From: DASVBJ01 sp036375895
Lineage (GTDB): Bacteria > Actinomycetota > Actinomycetes > JACCUZ01
Length of the DNA stretch: 12,731 nucleotides
Assembly (NCBI GenBank): GCA_036375895.1
Contig: DASVBJ010000098.1
Coordinates: 1-12,731 of the forward strand
Reading direction: 5' to 3'
Under the pieces are notes generated by a model. That model did no database searches, had not been told where the DNA came from, and worked only from the letters and a program-made list of their open reading frames with translations. The first letter of the stretch is position 1, and each line of letters begins with the position of its first letter. The position numbers and the translations under genes are program-made. This document shows positions 6,312 through 12,580 of the stretch, in pieces.

Positions 6312-7759
6312 CTGCCGAGCACCGCCTTCATGACGGACTGGGCGATGGGCGCCGCGAGCTTGTTGCCGCTGACCTCGGCGGCCCCGCCGCCGTCCTCGAG
6401 CACCACCGCGACGGCCACCTTCGGGTCCTCGGCGGGCGCGAACGACACGAACCACGCGTGCGGGCGGCGGTCGCTGCCCTGCTGGGCCGTGCCGGTCTTG
6501 CCGGCCACCCGCACGCCGGGGATCTTGGCGTTCGAGCCGGTGCCCTTCTCGACGACCGCGACGAGCATCTCGGTCAGCGTGCGCGCGGTCTGCGGGCTGA
6601 CCGCCTCGCCCGCCTCCTGCGGGCGGGTGCGGTCGAGCACCGACAGGTCGGGTGCGCGCACCTCCTGCACGAGGTAGGGCTTCATGAGCACGCCCCGGTT
6701 GGCGACTGCCGAGACCACCATGGCCATCTGCAGCGGGGTCGCGCGGACGTCGAACTGGCCGATCGCCGACTGGGCGGTCTGCGGCGCGTTGGTGTCGGCG
6801 GGGAACGTGCTGCGCGCCGCGGGGATGGGCACCTCGAAGCGCGAGTTGAAGCCGTACTTCTCCGCCTGCTGGCGGAGGGCGTCGCCACCGAGGGCGAGAC
6901 CGATCGCGCCGAACGCGGCGTTGCAGGAGCGCTTCAGGGCGTCCTCGAGGGTGGCCTCGGAGCCGAACGGGTTGCAGCGGCGGTTGTCGAAGTTCGGCAG
7001 GTCGGTGCTGGTCTGCGGCAGGTCGAGCTTGGAGTCGTTGTTCACCTTGCTGTCGCGCCGGAACTTGCCGCTCTCCAGGGCCGCCGAGGCCGTGACGATC
7101 TTGAAGGTCGAGCCGGGCGGGTAGGTCTGCCGCAGCGCTCGGTCGAGCATCGGGCTGTTCTCGTCGTCCCGGAGTTTCTCGTACGCCTTGCGGGTCGTTG
7201 CCGTGTCGTGCGAGGCGAGCAGGTTGGGGTCGTACGACGGGCTGCTGACGAGCGCCAGGATCGCCCCGGTCGACGGGTCGAGCGCGACGACCGCGCCCTT
7301 GCGGCCCGCCAGCCCGTCGTACGCGGCCTTCTGTGCCTTGGGGTTCAGCGTCAGCTGGACGCTGCCGCCGCGCGGCTGCTCGCCGGTCAGCAGGTCCATC
7401 ACCCGGCGCACGAACAGGCTGTCGTCGGTGCCGGCGAGCACCGAGTTGGACTCCGCCTCGATGCCGGACGCGCCGTAGACCAGCGAGTAGAAGCCGGTGG
7501 CCGGGGCGTAGAGCGGGCCCTGGGCGTACTTGCGCTGGAACTTGAGCCGGTCGTCGGTCTCGACGCTGTTGGCGACCGGCTTGCCGGCGACGAGGATCGG
7601 CCCGCGCTCGCGGGAGTACTCCTCGAGGATGAGCCGCGGGTTGTTGCGGTCGTTGTGCAGCTTGTCGGCCCGCACGACCTGCAGATAGTTCACGTTGAGG
7701 AGCAGCAGGCCGAACATGAGCAGGACGGCCACGGCCAGACGGCGCAGGGGGGCGTTCAC
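6308..7759 (-). CDS. pbpA: Class B penicillin-binding protein PbpA
   Basis: This 483-residue protein is a peptidoglycan transpeptidase of the PBP2/PBPA group, which cross-links stem peptides outside the membrane and pairs with a SEDS glycosyltransferase. It has one N-terminal membrane helix (about 7-29), a pedestal region including YAPATGFYSLVYG (84-96) and the transpeptidase domain (about 154-480). The three penicilloyl-enzyme motifs are present: STFK with nucleophile Ser217, SCN (278-280) and KTGT (421-424). The GTG start overlaps the rodA stop (GTGA) and the stop overlaps the pknA start, so it is embedded in a coupled operon. In mycobacteria PbpA is a PknB target connected with septation. 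Nothing is truncated. Confidence 0.96.
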   Translation of the reverse strand: MNAPLRRLAVAVLLMFGLLLLNVNYLQVVRADKLHNDRNNPRLILEEYSRERGPILVAGKPVANSVETDDRLKFQRKYAQGPLYAPATGFYSLVYGASGIEAESNSVLAGTDDSLFVRRVMDLLTGEQPRGGSVQLTLNPKAQKAAYDGLAGRKGAVVALDPSTGAILALVSSPSYDPNLLASHDTATTRKAYEKLRDDENSPMLDRALRQTYPPGSTFKIVTASAALESGKFRRDSKVNNDSKLDLPQTSTDLPNFDNRRCNPFGSEATLEDALKRSCNAAFGAIGLALGGDALRQQAEKYGFNSRFEVPIPAARSTFPADTNAPQTAQSAIGQFDVRATPLQMAMVVSAVANRGVLMKPYLVQEVRAPDLSVLDRTRPQEAGEAVSPQTARTLTEMLVAVVEKGTGSNAKIPGVRVAGKTGTAQQGSDRRPHAWFVSFAPAEDPKVAVAVVLEDGGGAAEVSGNKLAAPIAQSVMKAVLGR

Positions 7760-9150
7760 AGCTTCACCACCTGCGTCTTGGCGTCCTCGAGCGACGGGGC
7801 GGGCGGTGGGGCCGGCCGGCGGGCGGCGTCGCTGATGCGCAGCAGCATCGCGACGAGCGCCCAGTTCGCCACGAGCGACGACCCGCCGTAGGACAGGAAC
7901 GGCATGGTCAGGCCGGTCAGCGGGATGAGCCGGGTCACGCCGCCGACGACCACGAACACCTGCAGCGCCACGCTGAAGGCGAGGCCCGCCGCGAGCAGCT
8001 TGCCGAACGAGTCACGCACCGCGATCGCGGCGCGCAGGCCGCGCTGCACGATGATCGCGTAGACGATCAGCAGGGCCATCAGCCCGGTGAGGCCGAGCTC
8101 CTCGCCGAGCGCCGCCACGATGAAGTCGGTCTTGGCGAACGGCACGATGTCCGGGCGGCCCTGGCCGAGCCCCTTGCCCAGGATGCCGCCGGTGCCCATG
8201 CCGAACAGGCCCTGCACGAGCTGGTAGCTGCCACCGACGTCGTTCAGGTGCGCCATCGGGTCCAGCCAGATCTCCACGCGCTGCTGGACGTGGGAGAACA
8301 TCGTCCAGGCGAGCAGGCTGCCGGACAGGAACAGCCCGAGGCCGATGAGCAGCCAGGACAGGCGCTCGGTGGCGACGTAGAGCAGGGCGACGAACACCCC
8401 GAAGAACAGCAGCGAGGTGCCGAGGTCGCGCTCGAAGACCAGCACCGCCAGGCTCGCGGCCCAGGCCACCAGGATGGGGCCGAGGTCGCGCATCCGCGGC
8501 AGGTCGATGCCGGCGACCCGGCGGCTGGCCAGCGCCAGCACGTCCCGCTTGACGACCAGGTAGCCGGCGAAGAACACGAGCAGCACGAGCTTCGCCAGCT
8601 CGCCGGGCTGGAACGAGAAGCCGGCGAACCGGATCCAGATCTTGGCGCCGTTGATCGTGGTCCCGAGCAACGGCATCAGGGGCAGCATGAGGAGCACGAG
8701 ACCCGCCAGCATGGCGGTGTAGGTGAAGCGCTGCAGCACCCGGTGGTCGCGTACGACGACGAGCACCGCGACGAACAGCGCCACCCCCACGGCCGTCCAG
8801 GTCAGCTGGGCCGGTGCGGCAGCCGTCGGCACGTCGGTGCCGAGCCGGGCGGCCCGGTCGGCGTCGGCAAGGTCGAGGCGATGGATGACGGCCAGGCCGA
8901 CCCCGTTGAGGATCGTCACGGCGGGGAGCAGGACCGGGTCCGCGTCCGGGGCGAACCGCCGCAGGGCGAGATGGGCGATCCCGAAGAGCAGGCCGAGCCC
9001 CGCGCCGTACCCGACCATCCCGGCCGGCACGGCCCCGTCGTGGGCCAGCCCCACCGAGGCGTAGGCGGCCATCGCGATGCCCAGGGAGAAGACGAGCAGG
9101 ACCAGCTCGACGTTGCGCGGGTTGCGCCCGCGGGGGTTGCGCCGGCTCAC
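7756..9150 (-). CDS. rodA: SEDS family peptidoglycan glycosyltransferase RodA
   Basis: The 464-residue product is a SEDS (FtsW/RodA/SpoVE) integral membrane protein that polymerises glycan strands from lipid II. Many hydrophobic segments, probably ten or more, span residues about 15-440. Family landmarks include GAKIWIRFAGFSFQPGELAKL (169-189 region), FERDLGTSLLFF (239-250), KTDFIVAALGEELGL (340-354) and PFLSYGGSSL (417-426). Asp342 in KTDF corresponds to the essential acidic residue of characterised SEDS enzymes. Pairing with pbpA immediately downstream supports a RodA-PBP complex. The GTG start overlaps the pstP stop (GTGA). FtsW is the alternative name, but the location beside pstP and pbpA matches the gene called rodA in mycobacteria. 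Confidence 0.95.
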   Translation of the reverse strand: MSRRNPRGRNPRNVELVLLVFSLGIAMAAYASVGLAHDGAVPAGMVGYGAGLGLLFGIAHLALRRFAPDADPVLLPAVTILNGVGLAVIHRLDLADADRAARLGTDVPTAAAPAQLTWTAVGVALFVAVLVVVRDHRVLQRFTYTAMLAGLVLLMLPLMPLLGTTINGAKIWIRFAGFSFQPGELAKLVLLVFFAGYLVVKRDVLALASRRVAGIDLPRMRDLGPILVAWAASLAVLVFERDLGTSLLFFGVFVALLYVATERLSWLLIGLGLFLSGSLLAWTMFSHVQQRVEIWLDPMAHLNDVGGSYQLVQGLFGMGTGGILGKGLGQGRPDIVPFAKTDFIVAALGEELGLTGLMALLIVYAIIVQRGLRAAIAVRDSFGKLLAAGLAFSVALQVFVVVGGVTRLIPLTGLTMPFLSYGGSSLVANWALVAMLLRISDAARRPAPPPAPSLEDAKTQVVKL

Positions 9151-10520
9151 TGCGGGCCCCCGCAGTCGAGGTCCTCGGGCGCGGTGGGGGCCCCGCCGGC
9201 CGTCGGCGTCGCGGTGGGCGAGGGCGGCCGCGACGCGGTCGGGGTCGGGCGCGGGGACGCGGTCGGGCTCGCGGCTCTCGGAGCCGGGGACGCGGTCGGC
9301 GTGGGCGAGAGCTTCGCGCGGGCCTGCCGGCAGAGCTGGGCCTGCTCGCGCAGCGTCGTCACGATGCGCCGCGCGTCGGACAGGTCCGTGGCCGGGATGT
9401 CGGCCTCGACCCGCTCGCGGTGGTAGGCGGGCAGGTCGGCGAGCGCGACGTCCTGGCGGGCATACAGCCGGGACGTCTTCAGCGGCCCGACGTCCTGGGT
9501 GAGACCGCGGAAGATCGCGACCTGGTCGGCCTCGGCGCCGACGTAGTACTGCGTCTGCGACCAGGCCCAGGCGCCGTAGCCGCCCCCGCCGAGCAGCGCG
9601 ACCAGCAGCAGGAGGAGCAGGATGCGCCGGCCCCAGTGGGGGCGGTGCCCGTCGAGCTCGTCCTCGAGCTCGCGATGACGAGGCGTCTGCGGCGGGGAGA
9701 GGGCAGCGGCCTTGGCCGCCGGTGAGTCGGGGGCAGGCCGGCGTACGGCGCCCTCGGCCGCGGCCCCGACGACCATCGGCACTGCCGACGGGCCGGCGTC
9801 GACCTCGACGACGTCGGCGACGATCGCGGTGATGTTGTCCGGGCCGCCGCCACGCAGGGCCAGGTCGACGAGGGTCTCGACGACCCGCTCGGGGTCCTGG
9901 TCGCCGTCGAGGGTGTCACGCAGGGTGTCCTCGCTGACGACGCCGGAGAGGCCGTCGCTGCAGAGCAGGTAGCGGTCGCCGGGCCGGGCCTCCCGCACGG
10001 ACAGGTCGAGCTCCACGTCGTCACGGCCGTCGAGCGCCCGGAGCACGGCGTGCCGCTGCGGGTGGTGGTCGGCCTCCTCGGCCGAGATCCGCCCGTCGTC
10101 GACGAGCATCTGCACGAAGGTGTGGTCGCGGGTGATCTGCTGCAGCTCGTGGTCGCGCAGCAGGTAGGCACGGGAGTCGCCGACGTGCACGAGGCCGAAG
10201 CGCGATCCGGCCCGGAGCAGCGCGGTGAGTGTGGTGCCCATGCCGTCGAGCTCGGGGTCGCCGGCCACCATGTCGCGCAGGTGGCTGTTGGCGTTGTGGA
10301 CGGCGCCGGACAGCCGGTCCAGCACGTCCGGGCCGGGCGAGTCCTCGTCGAGCGTGGAGAGGACGGCTACCGCCACCGACGAGGCGACCTCACCCGCTGC
10401 GTGGCCACCCATGCCGTCGGCGATCACGAGCAGCCGCGGGCCGGCGTAGCCGGAGTCCTCGTTGCCTTCACGCAGCAGCCCGATGTCCGAGCGTGCGGCA
10501 TAGCGGAGTGCGAGCGCCAT
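9147..10520 (-). CDS. pstP: Membrane PP2C-family Ser/Thr phosphatase PstP
   Basis: This 457-residue phosphatase removes phosphates from PknA, PknB and their substrates. The PP2C domain (about 4-240) has RSDIGLLREGNEDS (10-23), metal ligand Asp35 in ADGMGGHAAGE, VGDSRAYL (113-120), Asp189 in CSDGLSG and Asp228 in GPDNIT, so the metal site looks intact. A cytoplasmic linker of about 55 residues precedes a membrane helix (about 298-320) and an extracellular region (about 321-457). That region ends in a Pro/Thr/Ser/Ala-rich repeat (405-446), with two cysteines (Cys397 and Cys453) that could form a disulfide (inference). The ATG start has GGGAGAGA about 8 bases upstream and lies 16 bases after the fhaB stop. 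Confidence 0.96.
   Translation of the reverse strand: MALALRYAARSDIGLLREGNEDSGYAGPRLLVIADGMGGHAAGEVASSVAVAVLSTLDEDSPGPDVLDRLSGAVHNANSHLRDMVAGDPELDGMGTTLTALLRAGSRFGLVHVGDSRAYLLRDHELQQITRDHTFVQMLVDDGRISAEEADHHPQRHAVLRALDGRDDVELDLSVREARPGDRYLLCSDGLSGVVSEDTLRDTLDGDQDPERVVETLVDLALRGGGPDNITAIVADVVEVDAGPSAVPMVVGAAAEGAVRRPAPDSPAAKAAALSPPQTPRHRELEDELDGHRPHWGRRILLLLLLVALLGGGGYGAWAWSQTQYYVGAEADQVAIFRGLTQDVGPLKTSRLYARQDVALADLPAYHRERVEADIPATDLSDARRIVTTLREQAQLCRQARAKLSPTPTASPAPRAASPTASPRPTPTASRPPSPTATPTAGGAPTAPEDLDCGGPQ
9232..9299 (-). repeat. Short imperfect repeats coding the PstP Pro/Thr/Ser tail
   Basis: GACGCGGTCGG occurs at 9232-9242, 9256-9266 and 9289-9299, with periods of 24 and 33 bases, both multiples of three. 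The repeats encode the PTAS-type low-complexity stretch of the PstP extracellular tail. Length differences between strains would be expected. Confidence 0.6.
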
Positions 10521-10536
10521 CGCAGGTCTCTCCCGG

Positions 10537-11028
10537 CTACTTACGCAGCTCGACGACGGTCTTGCCGATGCGGACGGGAACGCCGATGCGCACCGGGGTC
10601 GGGCCGGTCACCTTGGCCCGGTCGATGTACGTGCCGTTGGTGGAGCCCATGTCCTCGACCAGCCACTGCCCGTCGCGGGGGAAGAAGCGGGCGTGCCGGC
10701 TGGAGACGTAGTCGTCGTCCAGCACGATCGTGGAGTCCTGTGCCCGGCCCAGTGTCACGGGGACGTCGCCCAGGCGCACGGTGGTGCCGGACAGTGCGCC
10801 CTGGGTGACGACGAGGGCGCTCGGCACACCACGCTTCGCCTTGGCCGGCTTGGGCGCCCCGGCCGGGCGAGGGGCCGGCGCCCGCTTGGGGGCCGCGGGC
10901 CGTGCCGCGACGCGGCGACCGAACAGGTCGGAGCGCATCACGGAGACCGCGGTCAGGACGAAGAGCCACAGCACGGCCAGGAAGCCGAGGCGGATGATCG
11001 TCAGCGTCAGCTCGGACATCTCGCTCAT
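10537..11028 (-). CDS. fhaB: FHA domain membrane protein FhaB (FipA)
   Basis: This 163-residue protein has an N-terminal membrane helix (about 7-30), a Pro/Ala/Lys-rich cytoplasmic linker (about 40-68) and a C-terminal FHA domain (about 72-160) that binds phosphothreonine. The FHA signature residues are visible: LGR (93-95), SSRHA (109-113) and STNGTYID (129-136). Homologues in mycobacteria (FhaB/FipA) link FtsZ and FtsQ in a kinase-dependent way. ATG 11028 lies 10 bases after the fhaA stop. A GAGGTGA overlapping the end of fhaA is about 13 bases upstream, slightly far. An in-frame ATG at 11019 is even further from it, so the first ATG is preferred. Confidence 0.93.
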   Translation of the reverse strand: MSEMSELTLTIIRLGFLAVLWLFVLTAVSVMRSDLFGRRVAARPAAPKRAPAPRPAGAPKPAKAKRGVPSALVVTQGALSGTTVRLGDVPVTLGRAQDSTIVLDDDYVSSRHARFFPRDGQWLVEDMGSTNGTYIDRAKVTGPTPVRIGVPVRIGKTVVELRK

Positions 11029-11038
11029 GCGCTTGCGC

Positions 11039-11734
11039 TCACCTCGGGCCCGCGTGGAAGACGACAGTGGTGTTGCCCAGCACGATCGACGCCCCGTCGG
11101 ACAGCCGGGCCTGCTGCACCCGCCGTCCGTCGACGACGACCCCGTTGGTCGACCCCGCGTCCACGATGGTCACGTCGCCGCCCTCCCGCCGGACCTCCGC
11201 GTGGTTGCGCGAGACGCCGGGATCGTCGATGCGCAGGTCGGTGTCGGTGCCCCGGCCGATGCGGGTCACCGGGCCGGTGAGGGCGAAGGTCGTCGACCCG
11301 ATCTCGAGCCAGGGGGCGCCGGTGGTCGGGCCGGCCGACCGCGCCGCGTCGGCGGGCACCGCGCCCGCGACGGCGGTGCTGCGCACCCGGAACGTGCCGG
11401 TCTCCAGCTCGTCGTCGCGCTCGAAGGTCACCGTGACCGGCCCGAGGAAGGCGTAGCGCTGCTCCTCCGCGTGCTCGCGCACCATCGCGGCAAGCTCGCC
11501 GGCCAGCGCCTCGGCGTACACGTTCAACCGCTCGTGGTCGTGGCTGCCGAGCGCGACGGTGAACTCGTTCGGGACCATCGTGCGGCCCCGGGCCACGATC
11601 GCGGCCCGGTCGTCGCACTCGCGCTGCAGGGCGCTCGCGATCTCGACCGGCTGCACCTCGGCCTTGAAGGCGCGGGCGAACGGTCGGTTGACCATCTCCT
11701 CGATGCGCCTCTCGAACCGTTGCAGGACGCCCAC
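11039..11734 (-). CDS. fhaA: FHA domain protein FhaA with DUF3662 N-terminus
   Basis: The 231-residue product carries the DUF3662 domain typical of FhaA (about 1-115, beginning GVLQRFERRIEEMVNRPFAR), a short linker and an FHA phosphothreonine-binding domain (about 142-228) with IGRGTDTDL, SRNHAEV (175-181) and STNGV (195-199). In mycobacteria FhaA binds the phosphorylated pseudokinase domain of MviN and so restrains lipid II flipping. M. tuberculosis FhaA has a linker of roughly 300 residues; here it is only about 25, so this is the compact form. GTG 11734 has an excellent AGGAGGTGA ribosome-binding site. It is the first gene of the minus-strand operon. Confidence 0.95.
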   Translation of the reverse strand: MGVLQRFERRIEEMVNRPFARAFKAEVQPVEIASALQRECDDRAAIVARGRTMVPNEFTVALGSHDHERLNVYAEALAGELAAMVREHAEEQRYAFLGPVTVTFERDDELETGTFRVRSTAVAGAVPADAARSAGPTTGAPWLEIGSTTFALTGPVTRIGRGTDTDLRIDDPGVSRNHAEVRREGGDVTIVDAGSTNGVVVDGRRVQQARLSDGASIVLGNTTVVFHAGPR

Positions 11735-11793
11735 GCCTCACCTCCTCGCCAGCCGTTGTCGAACCGGTCCCCTTGGTCTGCCGGAACACGCTC

Positions 11794-11826
11794 CCGGGCC
11801 CGGCTACGCGATGGTATCCGGGCCCG
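11794..11826 (-). promoter_or_regulatory. Candidate fhaA operon promoter between two palindromes
   Basis: On the minus strand TACCAT (11816-11811) fits TAnnnT and lies about 77 bases before the fhaA start; I see no convincing -35. CCGGGCCCG occurs on both sides (11794-11802 and 11818-11826), 24 bases apart. The motif is almost self-complementary, so the pair could be operators or simply GC-rich chance. Confidence 0.3.
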
Positions 11827-11890
11827 CTGACCCCGCTCCTTCCCCGGGCGCGGCAGGCTTACGCCCGGCAAGGGCGACCGGGCAGCGTGT

Positions 11891-11896
11891 TAACAT
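11891..11896 (+). promoter_or_regulatory. Candidate -10 element of the tRNA-Leu gene
   Basis: TAACAT within TGTTAACAT fits TAnnnT and stands 10 bases before the tRNA 5' end, an appropriate distance for a short leader. It is one of few AT-rich spots in the region. No clear -35 is seen at 16-18 bases upstream. Confidence 0.45.
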
Positions 11897-11906
11897 TTCC
11901 GGGCTC

Positions 11907-11990
11907 GCGCGAGTGGCGGAATAGGCAGACGCGCACGGTTCAGGTCCGTGTGCCCGAAAGGGTGTGGGGGTTCAACTCCCCCCTCGCGCA
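11907..11990 (+). tRNA. leuT: tRNA-Leu (anticodon CAG)
   Basis: The 84-base gene folds as a class II tRNA. The acceptor stem is GCGCGAG with CTCGCGC, then discriminator A. The D stem is GCG/CGC with GG in the loop, and the anticodon stem is CACGG/CCGTG around TTCAGGT (anticodon CAG at 11941-11943). A long variable arm (CCC GAAA GGG core) is present, and the T arm is GGGGG TTCAACT CCCCC. It reads CTG, the main leucine codon in such genomes. The CCA end is not encoded. A leucine tRNA with this anticodon sits beyond fhaA in mycobacteria too (leuT), supporting conserved synteny. Confidence 0.97.
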
Positions 11991-11996
11991 CACGTA

Positions 11997-12014
11997 CGTG
12001 GGGAATCCCCCACG
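11997..12014 (+). terminator. Hairpin just after tRNA-Leu
   Basis: CGTGGGG (11997-12003) pairs with CCCCACG (12008-12014) around a four-base AATC loop, starting 7 bases after the tRNA. It has no T-tract. It could mark the transcript end or guide 3' trailer processing. The tRNA end is also followed by a perfect palindrome, CACGTACGTG (11991-12000), which overlaps this stem. Confidence 0.5.
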
Positions 12015-12049
12015 CGGGTTCCCGGTGGGGAAGCTCTCACCAGCACGTG

Positions 12050-12080
12050 GACGGCCCGGCGCGCACTGCGTCGGGCCGTC
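12050..12080 (+). terminator. Strong GC hairpin downstream of tRNA-Leu
   Basis: GACGGCCCG (12050-12058) pairs with CGGGCCGTC (12072-12080), and pairing continues inward through a G-T wobble and CGC/GCG, giving a 13-bp stem with a GCACT loop. There is no T-tract, matching the I-shaped terminators common in actinomycetes. It is the best terminator candidate for the tRNA transcript. Confidence 0.6.
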
Positions 12081-12087
12081 AGGGTTC

Positions 12088-12106
12088 CCGGACCGTTCGG
12101 GTCTGG
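12088..12106. terminator. Hairpin next to the end of the two-helix membrane gene
   Basis: CCGGACC (12088-12094) pairs with GGTCTGG (12100-12106) with one G-T pair on the plus strand and a GTTCG loop. It begins 5 bases beyond the stop codon of the minus-strand gene at 12112, so it may terminate that gene. On the minus strand the wobble becomes an A-C mismatch, which weakens it. Confidence 0.35.
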
Positions 12107-12111
12107 CCCAC

Positions 12112-12393
12112 TTAACAGCGGGGACGCTGGTCACGACGGCCGGTGCCCCCGTGGGCGCGGCGACGCGACCTGCGCCACGCCACCAGGACCCCGACGAGGA
12201 ACCCGACTCCGGCACCGACGCCGGCATAGCGCTCCAACGGCGGCCATGGCCCCAGCGGGTCATCCGGGGCCAGCGAGGCGAAGGCGACCGCAAAGCTGGC
12301 GACGCAGCCGACGACCATCAAGAGCACGGTCCATCCCACCGGAGCAAGCCAGGCCGGGATCTCCCACTCGTCAGCATCCTCGGGGCGAGTCAC
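12112..12393 (-). CDS. Small two-helix membrane protein, unknown function
   Basis: I do not recognise this 93-residue protein. It has an acidic start (TRPEDADEWEIP), a hydrophobic helix at about 15-42, a short loop rich in Pro and Asp (SLAPDDPLGPWPPL), a second glycine-rich helix at about 55-73 and a strongly basic tail (RRSRRRAHGGTGRRDQRPRC) that should be cytoplasmic by the positive-inside rule. GTG 12393 has no visible ribosome-binding site, so the start is uncertain. It may be leaderless, or translated after the short upstream frame whose stop overlaps it. Its stop is TAA, unusual beside the TGA/TAG stops around it. It converges on the tRNA gene. Real-gene status is likely but not certain. 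Confidence 0.6.
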   Translation of the reverse strand: MTRPEDADEWEIPAWLAPVGWTVLLMVVGCVASFAVAFASLAPDDPLGPWPPLERYAGVGAGVGFLVGVLVAWRRSRRRAHGGTGRRDQRPRC

Positions 12394-12424
12394 AGCGTAG
12401 ATGGTGCCGGATGGGCCTGCTGAC

Positions 12425-12447
12425 GCCTCGACAACGGGGGTCGAGGC
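12425..12447 (-). terminator. Hairpin between the two right-end minus-strand genes
   Basis: GCCTCGAC (12425-12432) pairs perfectly with GTCGAGGC (12440-12447), with a 7-base loop. It lies about 134 bases after the stop of the partial gene at 12581 and 32 bases before the start at 12393. It could end the upstream transcript or be part of the leader of the small membrane gene. The rest of 12394-12580 shows no convincing gene. Confidence 0.4.
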
Positions 12448-12580
12448 CCAGCGGCGTCGGCCACGAACAGCAGCAGGTCAGACAGGCGCGCCGACATCAT
12501 GCGCCCATGTGGACAACTCGACGGTGGCCCACGTGATCAGGTGCGGCCGTGTTGCTGCGGCATCGAGCAGCGCTGAGAGG

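Noticed and set aside
6312..6455. N-terminal extension of PknA by 48 residues
   Set aside because: The extra residues are Arg/Gly-rich, lie within pbpA, and the GTG at 6311 overlapping the pbpA stop gives a normal kinase start.
2840..6677. Long plus-strand open frames opposite pknB and pknA
   Set aside because: They are antisense to kinases with complete motifs, consist of low-complexity Arg/Gly/His/Val translation typical of mirrored GC-rich codons, and show no recognisable domain.
11907..12000. Integration site of a mobile element at tRNA-Leu
   Set aside because: No duplicate of the tRNA 3' end, integrase, transposase or terminal repeat occurs in the window; the tRNA is at its conserved place.
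11773..12536. Plus-strand open frames spanning the tRNA and the right end
   Set aside because: They read through the tRNA gene and through hairpins with no ribosome-binding site or domain; they are chance open frames in GC-rich DNA.
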